DNA from: Herbiconiux sp. SALV-R1 | Lineage (GTDB): Bacteria > Actinomycetota > Actinomycetes > Actinomycetales > Microbacteriaceae | Assembly: GCF_013113715.1 (NCBI RefSeq) | Contig: NZ_CP053344.1 | Location: 2,046,001-2,110,000 of the forward strand | Length of the DNA: 64,000 nucleotides | Direction: 5' to 3' | Shown: in pieces, positions 26,201 to 34,420 of the stretch | Numbering within the stretch: the first letter of the stretch is position 1 | How the letters are laid out: every line of letters begins with the position of its first letter | Notes under the pieces: generated by a model | The model's database searches: none | Seen by the model: the letters and a program-made list of their open reading frames with translations, nothing else | What the model was told of the DNA's origin: nothing | Translations under genes and position numbers: made by a program

Positions 26201-26654
26201 TCACGGCGCTCTCGCGGAAGATGCCGTTCGCGAAGGCGTTGTAGGTCGAGATGGCAGGCACGTCGAACGGGTCGGGCTCGCGCTGCACCAGGCCAGAGGC
26301 CGCGAGCTCCCTCAGTCGCTTGCGGATGCGCTCCGCCAGCTCACCCGCCGCCTTGCGCGTGAAGGTGAGGCCGAGAACCTCGGGCACCTCGACCAGCCCG
26401 TTGGCGATGAGCCACACCACCCGGTTGGCCATCGTCTCGGTCTTGCCGCTGCCGGCTCCCGCCACGACGATGCGGGGCTCGAGCGGCGCCTCGATGACGG
26501 CCTGCTGCTGCGGGGTGGGCCGCGGCAGCCCCAGCCGGTCGGCGATCTCGACGGCCGGGATGATGCGGCCGACCGTCGGCTCCGGCGTCTGCCCGGGCGG
26601 CGCGAACGCCTCGGGGCGATCGAGGTCGGCGAGGTCGAACAGCGCGTCGCTCAT
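23274..26654 (-). CDS. adnB: AdnB subunit of the AdnAB helicase-nuclease
   Basis: A 1126-residue protein starting at ATG 26654 (MSDALFDLADLDRPEAF), overlapping the adnA stop (ATGA). N-terminal UvrD-type motor: Walker A VVAGAGSGKTETMANRVV, motif II VVLLDEYQDTSVVQ, motif III GDPHQSIYGWRGASAANLAR, motif V QILTIHGAKGLEWDVVVV, motif VI RRLAYVAVTRARHSLL. C-terminal RecB-like nuclease (about 940-1110) with RFHTWVEERF, CKIDAVF and FLVVDWKTGKAPRD, then QLQLALYRLAYAR. All motor motifs are canonical, so this is the leading motor of the heterodimer that resects double-strand breaks. Assignment as AdnB rather than AdnA rests on the intact Walker B and gene order. Confidence 0.93.
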   Translation of the reverse strand: MSDALFDLADLDRPEAFAPPGQTPEPTVGRIIPAVEIADRLGLPRPTPQQQAVIEAPLEPRIVVAGAGSGKTETMANRVVWLIANGLVEVPEVLGLTFTRKAAGELAERIRKRLRELAASGLVQREPDPFDVPAISTYNAFANGIFRESAVTIGREGEAAVLSEASAWQLARKVVVGSGDPRLLQVDRSVDVVTSAVLALSRALSENVVGSAEVAEYAERFVSLAELPTGSARVKNVYRALQSAIDAVAPLPLVLELADAYSAEKVRRGYVEFSDQIALALQIVESSPGVVADYRDRYRVVLLDEYQDTSVVQTRLLAALFRDHPVMAVGDPHQSIYGWRGASAANLARFPSDFAAPRGSAPFALSTSWRNPTLVLDSANALVGPLSSGAGVAVEQLSARPGAGEGVVDTVFAETVADEARAVAGWLAERLKPEVPGGTRPSAALLCRSVKKIEPFTAALDARGIPYHVLGIGGLLAQPAVADLVSTLRVLYYPTAGADLLRVLGGARWRVGPKDLMALRALASWIAERDHRFQRLDSAVSQRLRGSVVAEEDRSIVDALDFVATADPTHSALAGFSEPGIERLRRVAVQLAQLRTRAGLGLVDFVDLVQQELLLDIEVLASPHAAEGRAGLEAFSEQLVAFLALDPSAGLGDFLAWLEEAEKRERLEPRTEDAEPGTVQILTIHGAKGLEWDVVVVPRLVEGELPGEPRSKLGWLTFGELPFDFRGDAAELPALAWHGLEAQNEFGAVLDEFREANAQHYAAEQRRLAYVAVTRARHSLLLSGSFWSTGMKPRPPSRYLRELEAAGVVAEGVLPEASEFEQNPLAESENWIEWPRDPLGGRRSRLELAADAVRAADPGVTTPWDAEIELLLAERAAVGAGDRLEVPVRIPASRFKDYVSDPEAVVRALRRPMPERPFRQTRLGTRFHTWVEERFRGGDDHLVDLPFSGGDLVDVFDDELEPFDDELEPLGSEPQPLGVEPREAAPATPAGSGIADHGDEEERMRALIEVFEASEFASRKPVEVETEIHLVLGGRVIVCKIDAVFPEGDGFLVVDWKTGKAPRDADDLELKQLQLALYRLAYARWKGIDPERVDACFYFVPEDSVVRPERLYPEEELERLVLTSLS

Positions 26655-29600
26655 TCGGAGACGCCCTTGATGAGCTGGATGCGGTACTCGTACCGGTTCT
26701 GCACGTCGCGTTCCTCGGGTTCGGCGACCCCCGCGAAGGTGGCGGCGGCCATGCCCTCGGCCACCGCCTCGATGCGGGCGGCGACCCCCGCGAGCGCCTC
26801 CCCGTCGAGCGGCTCCTGCTCGAGAACGGTGAACCGGATGCTCTGCGTCCCCTTCGCGACGTACAGCAGCGCCGCCCCGCCCGACTCCGGCACGCCGGCC
26901 GCCTGGCCCTCTCCGCCGGCAGCGACGTGACCGACGCCGACCCCCTCCGCCGAGCCGTCGTCCACGGCACCCTCGACGAAGGCAGCAGCGCCGAGTCCTT
27001 CCACCGAGGCCGTCGAGAGCGCCAGCTGGTAGCTCGCCAGTTGCGCGTGCCCGGGGAGGTCGGCCCGGCGCACCGGTGTCTTGCCGGTCTTGAGGTCGAT
27101 CACCACGAGCCGCCCGTCGGGGAGCCGCTCGACACGGTCGATCGACCCGTTCACCTCGGCGCGGCCGGTGCGGAAAGAGAACCGGGCCTCCGCGCCCGCG
27201 AGATCGCGCTCCCCCGCGTCGAAGTCGCGGAGGTAGTCGGCGAGCCCCTCGAGCTTGGTGCGCAGGGCGCGCTTCTCGCGCTCCTCGATCCACAGCGCTT
27301 CGAAGCTCAGCTCGCTCCAGCGCTCCTCGGTGGCGCGCATCAGGTCGTCGACTCGGGTTCCCTGCTCCGGTGTCGTGGAGGCCTGCTCCATGACGGCGTG
27401 CACGATCGTGCCGATTCCCGCGGCCACGCTCTTCGACCCGCCCGCGACCTGGTCGACGAACCAGACCAGCGGCGACTGCTCGAACGACTCGATCTTCGAC
27501 GGAGACACCCGCACCACGGCGTCGGTGTCGGCGGGGTCGACCAGCGGCTCGTCGGTCGACGGGGGCAGGAGACCGTACCACTCCGACGGATCGGCGCCCG
27601 CGACCTCGGCGGCGGCGAGGCGCGCGAGCGCGGCGGCGGCGCGCCGGTCACCGTCTTCGGCGAGCCTGCGGCGCAGGTGCCCGGTGAGCCCCCGCAAGGT
27701 GAGCGGGTGTCGCACGGCGGGAACCGGGTCGGCGTCGGGAGCCAGACCGAAGAACGCCGAGGGCTGCTCGTCGTCGTTCGCGACGCAGCTGAGCACGGTG
27801 AGCTCGGTCGACCGCGAGACGGCGAGCGCGAACATCCGCAGTTCGTCGGAGAGCACCTCGGCGCGGCTCTCACCGGGTTCGGCGTCGACGGCGGGATCGG
27901 CGTGCCCGGCCGCGAGCGGCGCGAGGCGCTGCGCGTGCAGCAGCGAGCCACGCAGCCGCAGGTTCGGCCACACCGACTCCTGCAGGCCGGCCACCACCAC
28001 CACGGCCACCTCGGCGCCGACGACGCCCGTGGGAGTGGTGACGAGCACCGAGCCGGTGCGGGAACGCGGGGAGAGGGTGTCTTCGGGCACCTCGGCGCCG
28101 AAGAACTCGTCGACGAAGAGCGCGGCGGGCCGGTCGGGATCGCGTTCGACGGCGCGCCGGGCCGCCGTGAACAGGGCGACGGCGCCGTCGAGGTTGCGGT
28201 CGGCCTCGTCGGCGAGGATGCCGGTGCCTTTCGCCAGCTCGCCCCACCGCGCGGCGAGACCGCTGCGCTGCCACAGCCCCCAGAGCAGCTCCTCGACGCT
28301 GGCGCCGGCGCGGGCGCTCTCGCGCGCCGCGTTCAGCGAGGCGCCGAGCGACGCGACGCGTCGGGCAGGTGCCGAGTCGATGACGCCGAGCACGCCCGGG
28401 GTCTCGAGCGCTTCGCGCAGCAGCTCGTCGGAATGCCGGCCTCCCCCGTGCGCCAGTTCTTCGTGCCGGAGCGCGAGGCGCAGCCGCCGCAGCCCCACGG
28501 CGTCGACACCGCAGAGCGGACCGAGGGCGAGCGCCTCCACGACCTCGGGCGTGAGCTCGAGACGATCGAGGGCCACCGCCAGCGCCTCGGCCAGGTGCCG
28601 CGCGGCGTAGTCGTCGCGCAGCGCCTGCACCGCCGAGAGGGTGCGGGTGGGCACCTCGGCGAGCCCGAGCCCGCGCGCGACGGCCGGCACCAACGACCCC
28701 GACCGCACCACCACGGCCATCTGCGACCACGGCGTGCCGTGCAGCAGATGCCGCTCCCGCAACAACCGCGCCACCGTCGCGATCTCCCCCGCCCGCGTAT
28801 CCGCCTGAATCCGCAGCACCCGCCCCGCCGCCCGCCCGGCCGCAGTCGCATCGCCGGCGGTAGGCTCGGCCGCAGGCTCCACCGTGTCGCGCTGCCGCCC
28901 CGCGGCGGCCGCGCCGATGCGCTCGGTCACCCGGCGCGTGAGCGCCCGCAGCTCACCCCTCTGCCGGTGCGAGGTGCGCAGCACGACCGGCTCCCCCACC
29001 TCGACGCCGAGCACGCGGCCGAGCTGGCCGAGGGCCCGCACGTCAGAACCGCGGAACCCGGCGGTCGCCGCATCGGGGTCGCCGAAGGCGACGACGGCGG
29101 CGCCGTGCCGCGCGAACTCGCGCAGCAGGTTGAGCGCGCCGACCGGCAGGTCGTGCACGTCGTCGGCCACCACGAGCCGTGCGTCGAGCGCGACGGCACC
29201 CGAGCGCAGCAGAGCCCTCGCCTCGGCGAGCAGCTCGGCCGAGTCGAGGTGCGCCACGTCGAAGCTCTCGACCGTGTTCTGGTACTGCTGCAGGAACTCC
29301 CCTGCCGCGACCCACTCGGGAATGCCGTGCTCGGCACCGAGCCGGGCGAGTCGCTCGGGCGAGACCCCGTTCTCCGTCGCCCGCATCATGAGGTCGCGGA
29401 GCTCGGTGCGGAACGCCCGGAGCCCCCGCACCTCGGCGGGGAGCCCCTCCGGCCACGACACGGCGGGCCGGCCCTGCTCGGCGTCGTCGACGCCGCCCTG
29501 CAGCAGCTCGGCGACGATGCGGTCTTGCTCTGCGCCCGTGAGCAGCGCCGCGCGCCGCGAGCCCGGGAGTGCGTCGCGCGTGCCCGCCCGGCGCACGAGG

Positions 29601-29905
29601 TCGAAGGCCGCCGAACTCGGGGTGCGAGCCAGCGGGCCGTTGCTCGGCAGCCCGAGCCGCAGGGCGACCCGGTCGCGCAGGCGCGTCGCGCTCTGCCTGG
29701 TCGTGGTGAGCACGAGCACCTCCTCGGGTGCGAGACCCCCGTGCAGCACGCGGTCGGCGACGAGCTCGACGAGGGTCGTCGTCTTGCCGCTCCCCGGCGC
29801 GCCGATGACCGCGAACGACGACTCGAGCGGCCTCGACGGCACCGCGCGCTGCGCCTCGTCGAGGCCCAGCGCCGCTCCGGTCGCAAGGCCCGCCTGAACT
29901 GTCAT
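26651..29905 (-). CDS. adnA: AdnA subunit of the AdnAB helicase-nuclease
   Basis: A 1084-residue protein starting at ATG 29905 (MTVQAGLATGAALGLDEAQ); upstream in-frame starts lie in non-coding sequence. It has a UvrD-like scaffold with Walker A VIGAPGSGKTTTLVELVAD but a degenerate Walker B, VVADDVHDLPVGAL, where the catalytic Glu is Asp. The other motor motifs are weak, as in mycobacterial AdnA, a weak or structural motor. The C-terminal nuclease (about 880-1060) is intact: GIGTIVHAVMEQAS, GSIDRVERLPDGRLVVIDLKTGKT-type block, and GHAQLASYQLAL. It pairs with AdnB to process broken DNA ends. First gene of the adnA-adnB operon. Confidence 0.92.
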   Translation of the reverse strand: MTVQAGLATGAALGLDEAQRAVPSRPLESSFAVIGAPGSGKTTTLVELVADRVLHGGLAPEEVLVLTTTRQSATRLRDRVALRLGLPSNGPLARTPSSAAFDLVRRAGTRDALPGSRRAALLTGAEQDRIVAELLQGGVDDAEQGRPAVSWPEGLPAEVRGLRAFRTELRDLMMRATENGVSPERLARLGAEHGIPEWVAAGEFLQQYQNTVESFDVAHLDSAELLAEARALLRSGAVALDARLVVADDVHDLPVGALNLLREFARHGAAVVAFGDPDAATAGFRGSDVRALGQLGRVLGVEVGEPVVLRTSHRQRGELRALTRRVTERIGAAAAGRQRDTVEPAAEPTAGDATAAGRAAGRVLRIQADTRAGEIATVARLLRERHLLHGTPWSQMAVVVRSGSLVPAVARGLGLAEVPTRTLSAVQALRDDYAARHLAEALAVALDRLELTPEVVEALALGPLCGVDAVGLRRLRLALRHEELAHGGGRHSDELLREALETPGVLGVIDSAPARRVASLGASLNAARESARAGASVEELLWGLWQRSGLAARWGELAKGTGILADEADRNLDGAVALFTAARRAVERDPDRPAALFVDEFFGAEVPEDTLSPRSRTGSVLVTTPTGVVGAEVAVVVVAGLQESVWPNLRLRGSLLHAQRLAPLAAGHADPAVDAEPGESRAEVLSDELRMFALAVSRSTELTVLSCVANDDEQPSAFFGLAPDADPVPAVRHPLTLRGLTGHLRRRLAEDGDRRAAAALARLAAAEVAGADPSEWYGLLPPSTDEPLVDPADTDAVVRVSPSKIESFEQSPLVWFVDQVAGGSKSVAAGIGTIVHAVMEQASTTPEQGTRVDDLMRATEERWSELSFEALWIEEREKRALRTKLEGLADYLRDFDAGERDLAGAEARFSFRTGRAEVNGSIDRVERLPDGRLVVIDLKTGKTPVRRADLPGHAQLASYQLALSTASVEGLGAAAFVEGAVDDGSAEGVGVGHVAAGGEGQAAGVPESGGAALLYVAKGTQSIRFTVLEQEPLDGEALAGVAARIEAVAEGMAAATFAGVAEPEERDVQNRYEYRIQLIKGVSE

Positions 29906-30038
29906 GCCCCCACGGTAGCCGCGCCCACCGACATCGCCCGGCCGACCCGCGCCGCCCGGCCGACGGTGTTCGCTCAGGGCGGGAGGATTCGGCGGGGCAG
30001 CGGCTTCGACGGGTGGGGCGGTGCCGTAATCTGGCCTC

Positions 30039-30263
30039 ATGGACATCCGCATCGGCATCGCCAACTCGCCCCGTGAACTCGCCTTCGAATCGAACCAGAC
30101 CCCGGCCGAGATCGAGCAGACCGTCGCCGCAGCCCTCGCCTCCGCGGGCACCCACATCTCGCTCTCCGACAACAAGGGCAAGGTCTACGTCGTGCCCGTC
30201 GGCGCCCTCGCCTACGTCGAGATCGGCAGCGAAGAGTCGCGCCGCGTCGGCTTCGTCGGCTAG
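30039..30263 (+). CDS. DUF3107 small protein
   Basis: A 74-residue protein starting at ATG 30039 (MDIRIGIANSPRELAFES). It matches DUF3107, a small conserved actinobacterial family: RELAFESNQTPAEIEQTVAAAL, then SLSDNKGKVYVVPVGALAYVEIG and the terminal RRVGFVG. A beta-helix-beta fold is likely. Its mycobacterial counterpart (TB9.4) also lies near rhlE. No function is established. Divergent from adnA across 133 bases. Confidence 0.9.
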   Translation: MDIRIGIANSPRELAFESNQTPAEIEQTVAAALASAGTHISLSDNKGKVYVVPVGALAYVEIGSEESRRVGFVG

Positions 30264-30267
30264 CACC

Positions 30268-30576
30268 GTGGAACTGCTGTTCATCACGCTCGGCGGGGCC
30301 ATCCTGGGTCTCGCCGCCCGCTACCTACTGCCCGACCGCGACCGCCACGGCGTCGTGCTCATGCCCGCCGTCGGCGCCGCCGTCGCGGCGGTCGTCTGGG
30401 TCGCCCTCACCTGGCTCGGCTGGGCGTGGGACGGCGGGTGGATCTGGGCGGTCAGCCTCGTCGTCACCGCTGCCGTGGTCGTCGCCACCGACATCCTCGT
30501 CGGCCGCCGCCGCAAGGAGCACGACGTTCACCGCCTCGACGCGCTGCTGAACGGCCGGGCCCCGCTGGCCCGCTGA
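30268..30576 (+). CDS. small membrane protein, three predicted TM segments
   Basis: A 102-residue protein. I start it at GTG 30268 (MELLFITLGGAILGLAARYL), four bases after the DUF3107 stop, so the two are probably one transcript. Hydrophobic segments are at about 2-18, 31-50 and 58-80, then a basic tail RRRKEHDVHRLDALLNG. No recognised domain. The tight coupling suggests cotranslation with DUF3107 rather than an independent role. Confidence 0.75.
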   Translation: MELLFITLGGAILGLAARYLLPDRDRHGVVLMPAVGAAVAAVVWVALTWLGWAWDGGWIWAVSLVVTAAVVVATDILVGRRRKEHDVHRLDALLNGRAPLAR

Positions 30577-30587
30577 GACCCGCGGCC

Positions 30588-31304
30588 TCAGGCAGTCAGC
30601 CCCAGCCCGTCCATCCGCCGGGTGTGCGCCGCGATCATCTCGGTGAACACGGGCTCGATGCGCTGCTCGTCCGACTCGGGGTTGCCGGTGAGGTGGATGG
30701 CGGAGCGGCACACCAGCAGGGTGTCGCCCACCACGCGCCGGCCCCACATCGCCAGGCGCGAGCCCAGCACCGGGTCGGCGGCGATCGCGTCGGAGAGCAG
30801 CGCCGTGATCGCACCCCGCGCATCCTCCGCATCGAGGATCGCCTTGCAGCGCGGCCCGACGTCGGTGGGCAGCCCCTGGGCGAGCAGGCTGAAGAAGTCG
30901 TCGAGGATGCCGGCGGTGAGGTAGACGCTCGCCAGCTGCTCGAACCAGTCGCCGCCCTTCACCAGGGCGCGGTAGCGGTCGATGCCGACGGTGAAGGGCT
31001 CGATCACCTCGGAGGGGTTCTCCACGCGGCGCCGCAGCTCGGCCACGAGTCGTTCGTGCTTGTCGAGCGCCTGGCCCGCCGCCGGGGCGAGCATCTGCTT
31101 CGCGGCGACCGTGGGGGCCGCGTTGATCGCATCCGAGATCTCCTCGAACACCGCCAGCTGCACGTAGGCGACCTGCCCGAGATAGGGCAGCACCTCGGGC
31201 GTCAGCTCGGCCAGGTTCACCTTCGGATAGTTCGCCACGTCTTCCCGGGGCTTCAGCCGCGGGATGTCGATGCGCACCTTCGGGCGGCGGAGGAATCCGA
31301 ACAC
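30588..31304 (-). CDS. ferritin-like-fold protein (MiaE-like family)
   Basis: A 238-residue, almost entirely helical protein starting at ATG 31304 (MFGFLRRPKVRIDIPRLKPRE). It fits the actinobacterial ferritin-like family found beside rhlE, which is annotated by similarity to the tRNA hydroxylase MiaE. Helices include YLGQVAYVQLAVFEEISDAI, QALDKHERLVAELRRRVE, and WFEQLASVYLTAGILDDFF. Acidic and His residues suitable for a di-iron site are present (VFEE, DKHE, ILDD), but a complete ExxH pair cannot be assigned with confidence, so enzyme activity is inferred only from family. Convergent with the membrane-protein gene and divergent from rhlE. Confidence 0.78.
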   Translation of the reverse strand: MFGFLRRPKVRIDIPRLKPREDVANYPKVNLAELTPEVLPYLGQVAYVQLAVFEEISDAINAAPTVAAKQMLAPAAGQALDKHERLVAELRRRVENPSEVIEPFTVGIDRYRALVKGGDWFEQLASVYLTAGILDDFFSLLAQGLPTDVGPRCKAILDAEDARGAITALLSDAIAADPVLGSRLAMWGRRVVGDTLLVCRSAIHLTGNPESDEQRIEPVFTEMIAAHTRRMDGLGLTA

Positions 31305-31555
31305 GACGCCAATCCTATCCGGGCCGCGCGGGGCGCTCTGACGCGCCGCCCGACGGGCAACCGGTCCGTCGGAGCCGCCGTTCCGCTAAACTCGGCTCGG
31401 GCCCTGACGACAACTCGGGGCAATCGCCGCCGTCCGGCGCCATCGCCGGTCATCGCCCCGCCGCCGCGCACTGCACCGCACGAGCCGCAGCCGGGCGCCG
31501 TTCTCCCCCACGGCGGCACCGCATCGAACGGGTTTCCCAGACAGGTTTCCACACA
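31305..31555 (+). promoter_or_regulatory. long leader and likely promoter region of rhlE
   Basis: There are 251 bases between the divergent starts. A TAAACT at 31387-31392 could be a -10 for rhlE, giving a leader of about 160 bases. No convincing -35 is seen. Long leaders are common for cold- or autoregulated RNA helicases. No coding frame is supported here. Confidence 0.35.
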
Positions 31556-33070
31556 GTGACTTTCACCGAACTCTCCATCGACCACGACATGGTCGACGCC
31601 CTCGCCTCGAAGGGCATCGTCGAGCCCTTCCCCATCCAGGAGCAGACCATCCCCCTCGCCCTCTCCGGGCAGGACATCATCGGCCAGGCCAAGACCGGCA
31701 CGGGCAAGACCTTCGGTTTCGGGCTCCCGCTCATCCAGCGGCTCGGCACCGACCCGGCGCCCGGCGTGAAGGCCCTCGTGGTCGTTCCCACCCGCGAGCT
31801 CTGCGTGCAGGTCACCGAAGACCTCGAGCTCGCCGCCTCGAACCGCCCCACCAAGATCGTGTCGATCTACGGTGGCAAGGCGTACGAGGGTCAGATTGAG
31901 CAGATCAAGGCCGGCGCGCAGATCGTCGTCGGCACCCCCGGCCGCCTCCTCGACCTCGCCGGGCAACGGCTGCTGAACCTCGGCGCCGTGCAGGAGATGG
32001 TGCTCGACGAGGCCGACAAGATGCTCGACCTCGGCTTCCTCGCCGACATCGAGAAGCTCTTCGCGCAGACGCCGGCGAACCGCCACACCATGCTGTTCTC
32101 GGCCACCATGCCCGGCCCGATCGTGGCCCTCGCTCGCCGCTTCATGAACAAGCCCATCCACATCCGTGCCAGCGATCCGGATGAGGGGCTCACCCAGGCG
32201 AACATCAAGCACCTCGTCTACCGTGCCCACAACCTCGACAAAGACGAGGTCATCGCGCGCATCCTGCAGGCCGAGGGTCGCGGCAAGACGGTCATCTTCA
32301 CCCGCACCAAGCGCGCCGCCGCGAAGCTCGTCGAGGAGCTCAACGACCGCGGCTTCAACGCCGCAGCCGTGCACGGCGACCTCAATCAGGAGCAGCGCGA
32401 GCGCGCCATGGCCGCGTTCAAGGCGGGCAAGAAAGACATCCTCATCGCCACGGATGTCGCGGCCCGCGGCATCGACGTCGACGACGTGACCCACGTCATC
32501 AACCACACCATCCCCGACGACGACAAGACCTACCTGCACCGCGCCGGCCGCACGGGCCGCGCGGGCAAGACCGGCATCGCCGTGACCTTCGTCGACTGGG
32601 ACGACCTGCACAAGTGGGCCCTCATCAACCGCGCCCTCGAGTTCGGCCAGCCCGAGCCCACCGAAACCTACTCCTCGTCGCCGCACCTCTACACCGACCT
32701 CGGCATCCCCGAGGGCACCCGCGGGCGCCTCGCCTCGGCAGCCCCGAAGTCGGCCGAGAGCGGGTCGCGCTCGGGCTCGCGCAGCGCGACCGCGGGCCCG
32801 CACGGCGGCACGGATGCGGGGGCCGGTTCCGGCTCCGGCTCCGGCGAGGGCCGCTCGCCCCGCAGCCGCAACCGCAACCGCACCAGGAGCCGCAGTGGCT
32901 CGGGTGCCGCGGGCACCGCATCCGACACCACCTCGGGCACCGCGACCACCACCGCCGCGGCGACCGAGTCGACCTCGGCCGGCTCCGGCTCCGAGCACCA
33001 CGACGGCAACAGCGCCCCCCGCCGCCGCACCCGCACCCGCCGCCGCTCCCCCCGCCCCGCCGCCGAGTAG
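31556..33070 (+). CDS. rhlE: RhlE-like DEAD-box RNA helicase
   Basis: A 504-residue protein starting at GTG 31556 (MTFTELSIDHDMVDALASKG). The helicase core covers residues 1-375: Q-motif PFPIQEQTIP, I AKTGTGKT, Ia PTRELCVQV, Ib TPGRLLDLA, II DEAD, III SATMPG, IV VIFTRTKR, V ATDVAARGIDVDDV and VI HRAGRTGRAGK. It unwinds structured RNA in ribosome assembly and mRNA turnover. The last 110 residues are disordered and rich in Arg, Ser, Gly and Thr, ending in RRRTRTRRRSPRPAAE, an RNA-binding tail. The neighbouring ferritin-like gene conserves the mycobacterial order. Confidence 0.93.
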   Translation: MTFTELSIDHDMVDALASKGIVEPFPIQEQTIPLALSGQDIIGQAKTGTGKTFGFGLPLIQRLGTDPAPGVKALVVVPTRELCVQVTEDLELAASNRPTKIVSIYGGKAYEGQIEQIKAGAQIVVGTPGRLLDLAGQRLLNLGAVQEMVLDEADKMLDLGFLADIEKLFAQTPANRHTMLFSATMPGPIVALARRFMNKPIHIRASDPDEGLTQANIKHLVYRAHNLDKDEVIARILQAEGRGKTVIFTRTKRAAAKLVEELNDRGFNAAAVHGDLNQEQRERAMAAFKAGKKDILIATDVAARGIDVDDVTHVINHTIPDDDKTYLHRAGRTGRAGKTGIAVTFVDWDDLHKWALINRALEFGQPEPTETYSSSPHLYTDLGIPEGTRGRLASAAPKSAESGSRSGSRSATAGPHGGTDAGAGSGSGSGEGRSPRSRNRNRTRSRSGSGAAGTASDTTSGTATTTAAATESTSAGSGSEHHDGNSAPRRRTRTRRRSPRPAAE

Positions 33071-33478
33071 CCCGCCGCTGGCGCCGCCGCGGCGGCAGTG
33101 GCCCCGAAAATCGTCACCCACCTGGGCGAAACGACGGACTTCGGGGCCGCTACGACGAAACGACGGAGTGTGCGCGGCGTATCGGGACGAAAGTCCGTCG
33201 TTTCGGCAGGCCGTGGTAGGCATTAAGGCACGCCGCCACTCCCCCCAAAAGTCGATGGAGTTCGAACCACTCTCCCGAAACGGATGGAGTCTCCACGGCG
33301 TGTCGCCCGCAGACTCCATCCGTTTCGGCGGCGAGGGAGGTGCGGCCCCGGCCCGAAGACCATCTCGCACCGCATCAAGAGACGGAGTGTCGAGCCGTTT
33401 CGACGAAACGACGGGGTCTGCGGGGCGTATCGGGACGAGACTCCGTCGTTTCGGCGCGCCGCCGGCGCGGCGGGCGGG
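33071..33478. repeat. 408-base intergenic block made mostly of family A palindromes
   Basis: No gene is supported in this convergent spacer between rhlE and the PHP gene. Three palindromes follow one another: 33125-33207 (arms cgaaacgacggact... and ...agtccgtcgtttcg), 33275-33328 (perfect 18-base arms, ccgaaacggatggagtct) and 33404-33454 (16-base arms, one mismatch). The first and third also share the inner string gcgtatcgggacga. Open frames across it translate the repeat and are not credible genes. Confidence 0.82.
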
Positions 33479-34348
33479 TCAGGCGTAGGTGGGGGCGGAG
33501 CCCGTCGCGCGGGCGATGATCGCCTCGAGCACCTCGGGCCGGGTGGTGTTCTCGCCGAGGCGGTTGGGCTTGCCGGCGCCGTGGTAGTCGCTCGAGCCGG
33601 TGACGGCGAGGCCGTAGCGCCGCACGAGGCGCTCGAGCCGTCGGCGACCCTCGGGGGTGTTCTCGCGGTGGTCGATCTCGAGCCCGAACAGCCCGGCGTC
33701 GACGAGTGCGTCGAACTCCTCGTCGAGCTGCACGTCGGCGCGACTGCGGGTCGCCGGATGCGCGATGACCGGCACTCCCCCGGCCGCCACCACGAGGCGC
33801 ACCGCCTCGAGCGGGTCGGGCGCGTCGTGCGGCTGGTAGTAGCCGGCCCGCCAGTGCAGGATTCCCGCGAACGCCGCACTCCGGTCGACGGCGAGCCCGC
33901 GCGCCACCAGGGCGTCGGCGATGTGCGGCCGCCCGACGGTGGCGCCCGGCTCGGTCTGGGCGAGCACGTCGTCCCAGCTCACGTCGTAGTCGCGGGCGAT
34001 GCGCTCCACCATCTGCTCGGCGCGGTGCAGCCGGGCCTCACGGATGCGCGCCGTCGCGTCGAGCAGATCGGCGTCGTCGGGGTCGAACAGGTAGGCCAGC
34101 AGGTGCACGCTCGACCAGCCGATGCGCGTGCTGAGCTCCATGCCCGGGATGAACGTGACACCCACACGCGTCGCCTCGGCAGCCGCTTCGGCCCAGCCTG
34201 CCGTGGAGTCGTGGTCGGTGAGGGCGACCGTGCCGAGCCCCGCATCCTTCGCCGCCCGCACCAGCTCGGCCGGAGCCTCGGTGCCGTCGGAGACCCTGCT
34301 GTGCGTGTGCAGGTCGATCGGCTCCCTGAACAGCCGAGCGGAAGACAT
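33479..34348 (-). CDS. PHP-domain metal-dependent phosphoesterase
   Basis: A 289-residue protein starting at ATG 34348 (MSSARLFREPIDLHTHSRVS). PHP motifs appear in order: DLHTHSRVSDG (motif 1), LTDHDSTAGW (2), FIPGMELSTR, VIAHPATRSR (3) and VTGSSDYHG (4). These supply the His and Asp ligands of a trinuclear metal site. Homologues of this length, the TrpH/YciV group, hydrolyse 3',5'-nucleoside bisphosphates or act as 5'-3' exonucleases on short oligonucleotides. It is a stand-alone PHP enzyme rather than part of a polymerase. Divergent from aminopeptidase P with 72 bases between starts. Confidence 0.9.
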   Translation of the reverse strand: MSSARLFREPIDLHTHSRVSDGTEAPAELVRAAKDAGLGTVALTDHDSTAGWAEAAAEATRVGVTFIPGMELSTRIGWSSVHLLAYLFDPDDADLLDATARIREARLHRAEQMVERIARDYDVSWDDVLAQTEPGATVGRPHIADALVARGLAVDRSAAFAGILHWRAGYYQPHDAPDPLEAVRLVVAAGGVPVIAHPATRSRADVQLDEEFDALVDAGLFGLEIDHRENTPEGRRRLERLVRRYGLAVTGSSDYHGAGKPNRLGENTTRPEVLEAIIARATGSAPTYA

Positions 34349-34420
34349 CTCCCCATCGTATCCCGCCGCATCCGCCCGGCTGTTCGGCGGCCTCCCGCTC
34401 CCCGGGTGGAGAATGGATGC

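Noticed and set aside
26927-30076. A 1049-codon plus-strand frame across adnA.
   Set aside because: Antisense to a full AdnA coding frame with nuclease and Walker motifs; composition is typical of a shadow frame.
33125-33454. Short open frames through the palindromes (peptides with RNDGV and similar strings).
   Set aside because: The same peptide comes from each palindrome copy in several frames; it is repeat translation and not a gene.
33071-33478. Possible CRISPR array in the rhlE-PHP spacer.
   Set aside because: The repeats are inverted palindromes of unequal length and spacing, with no uniform spacers and no cas gene nearby.
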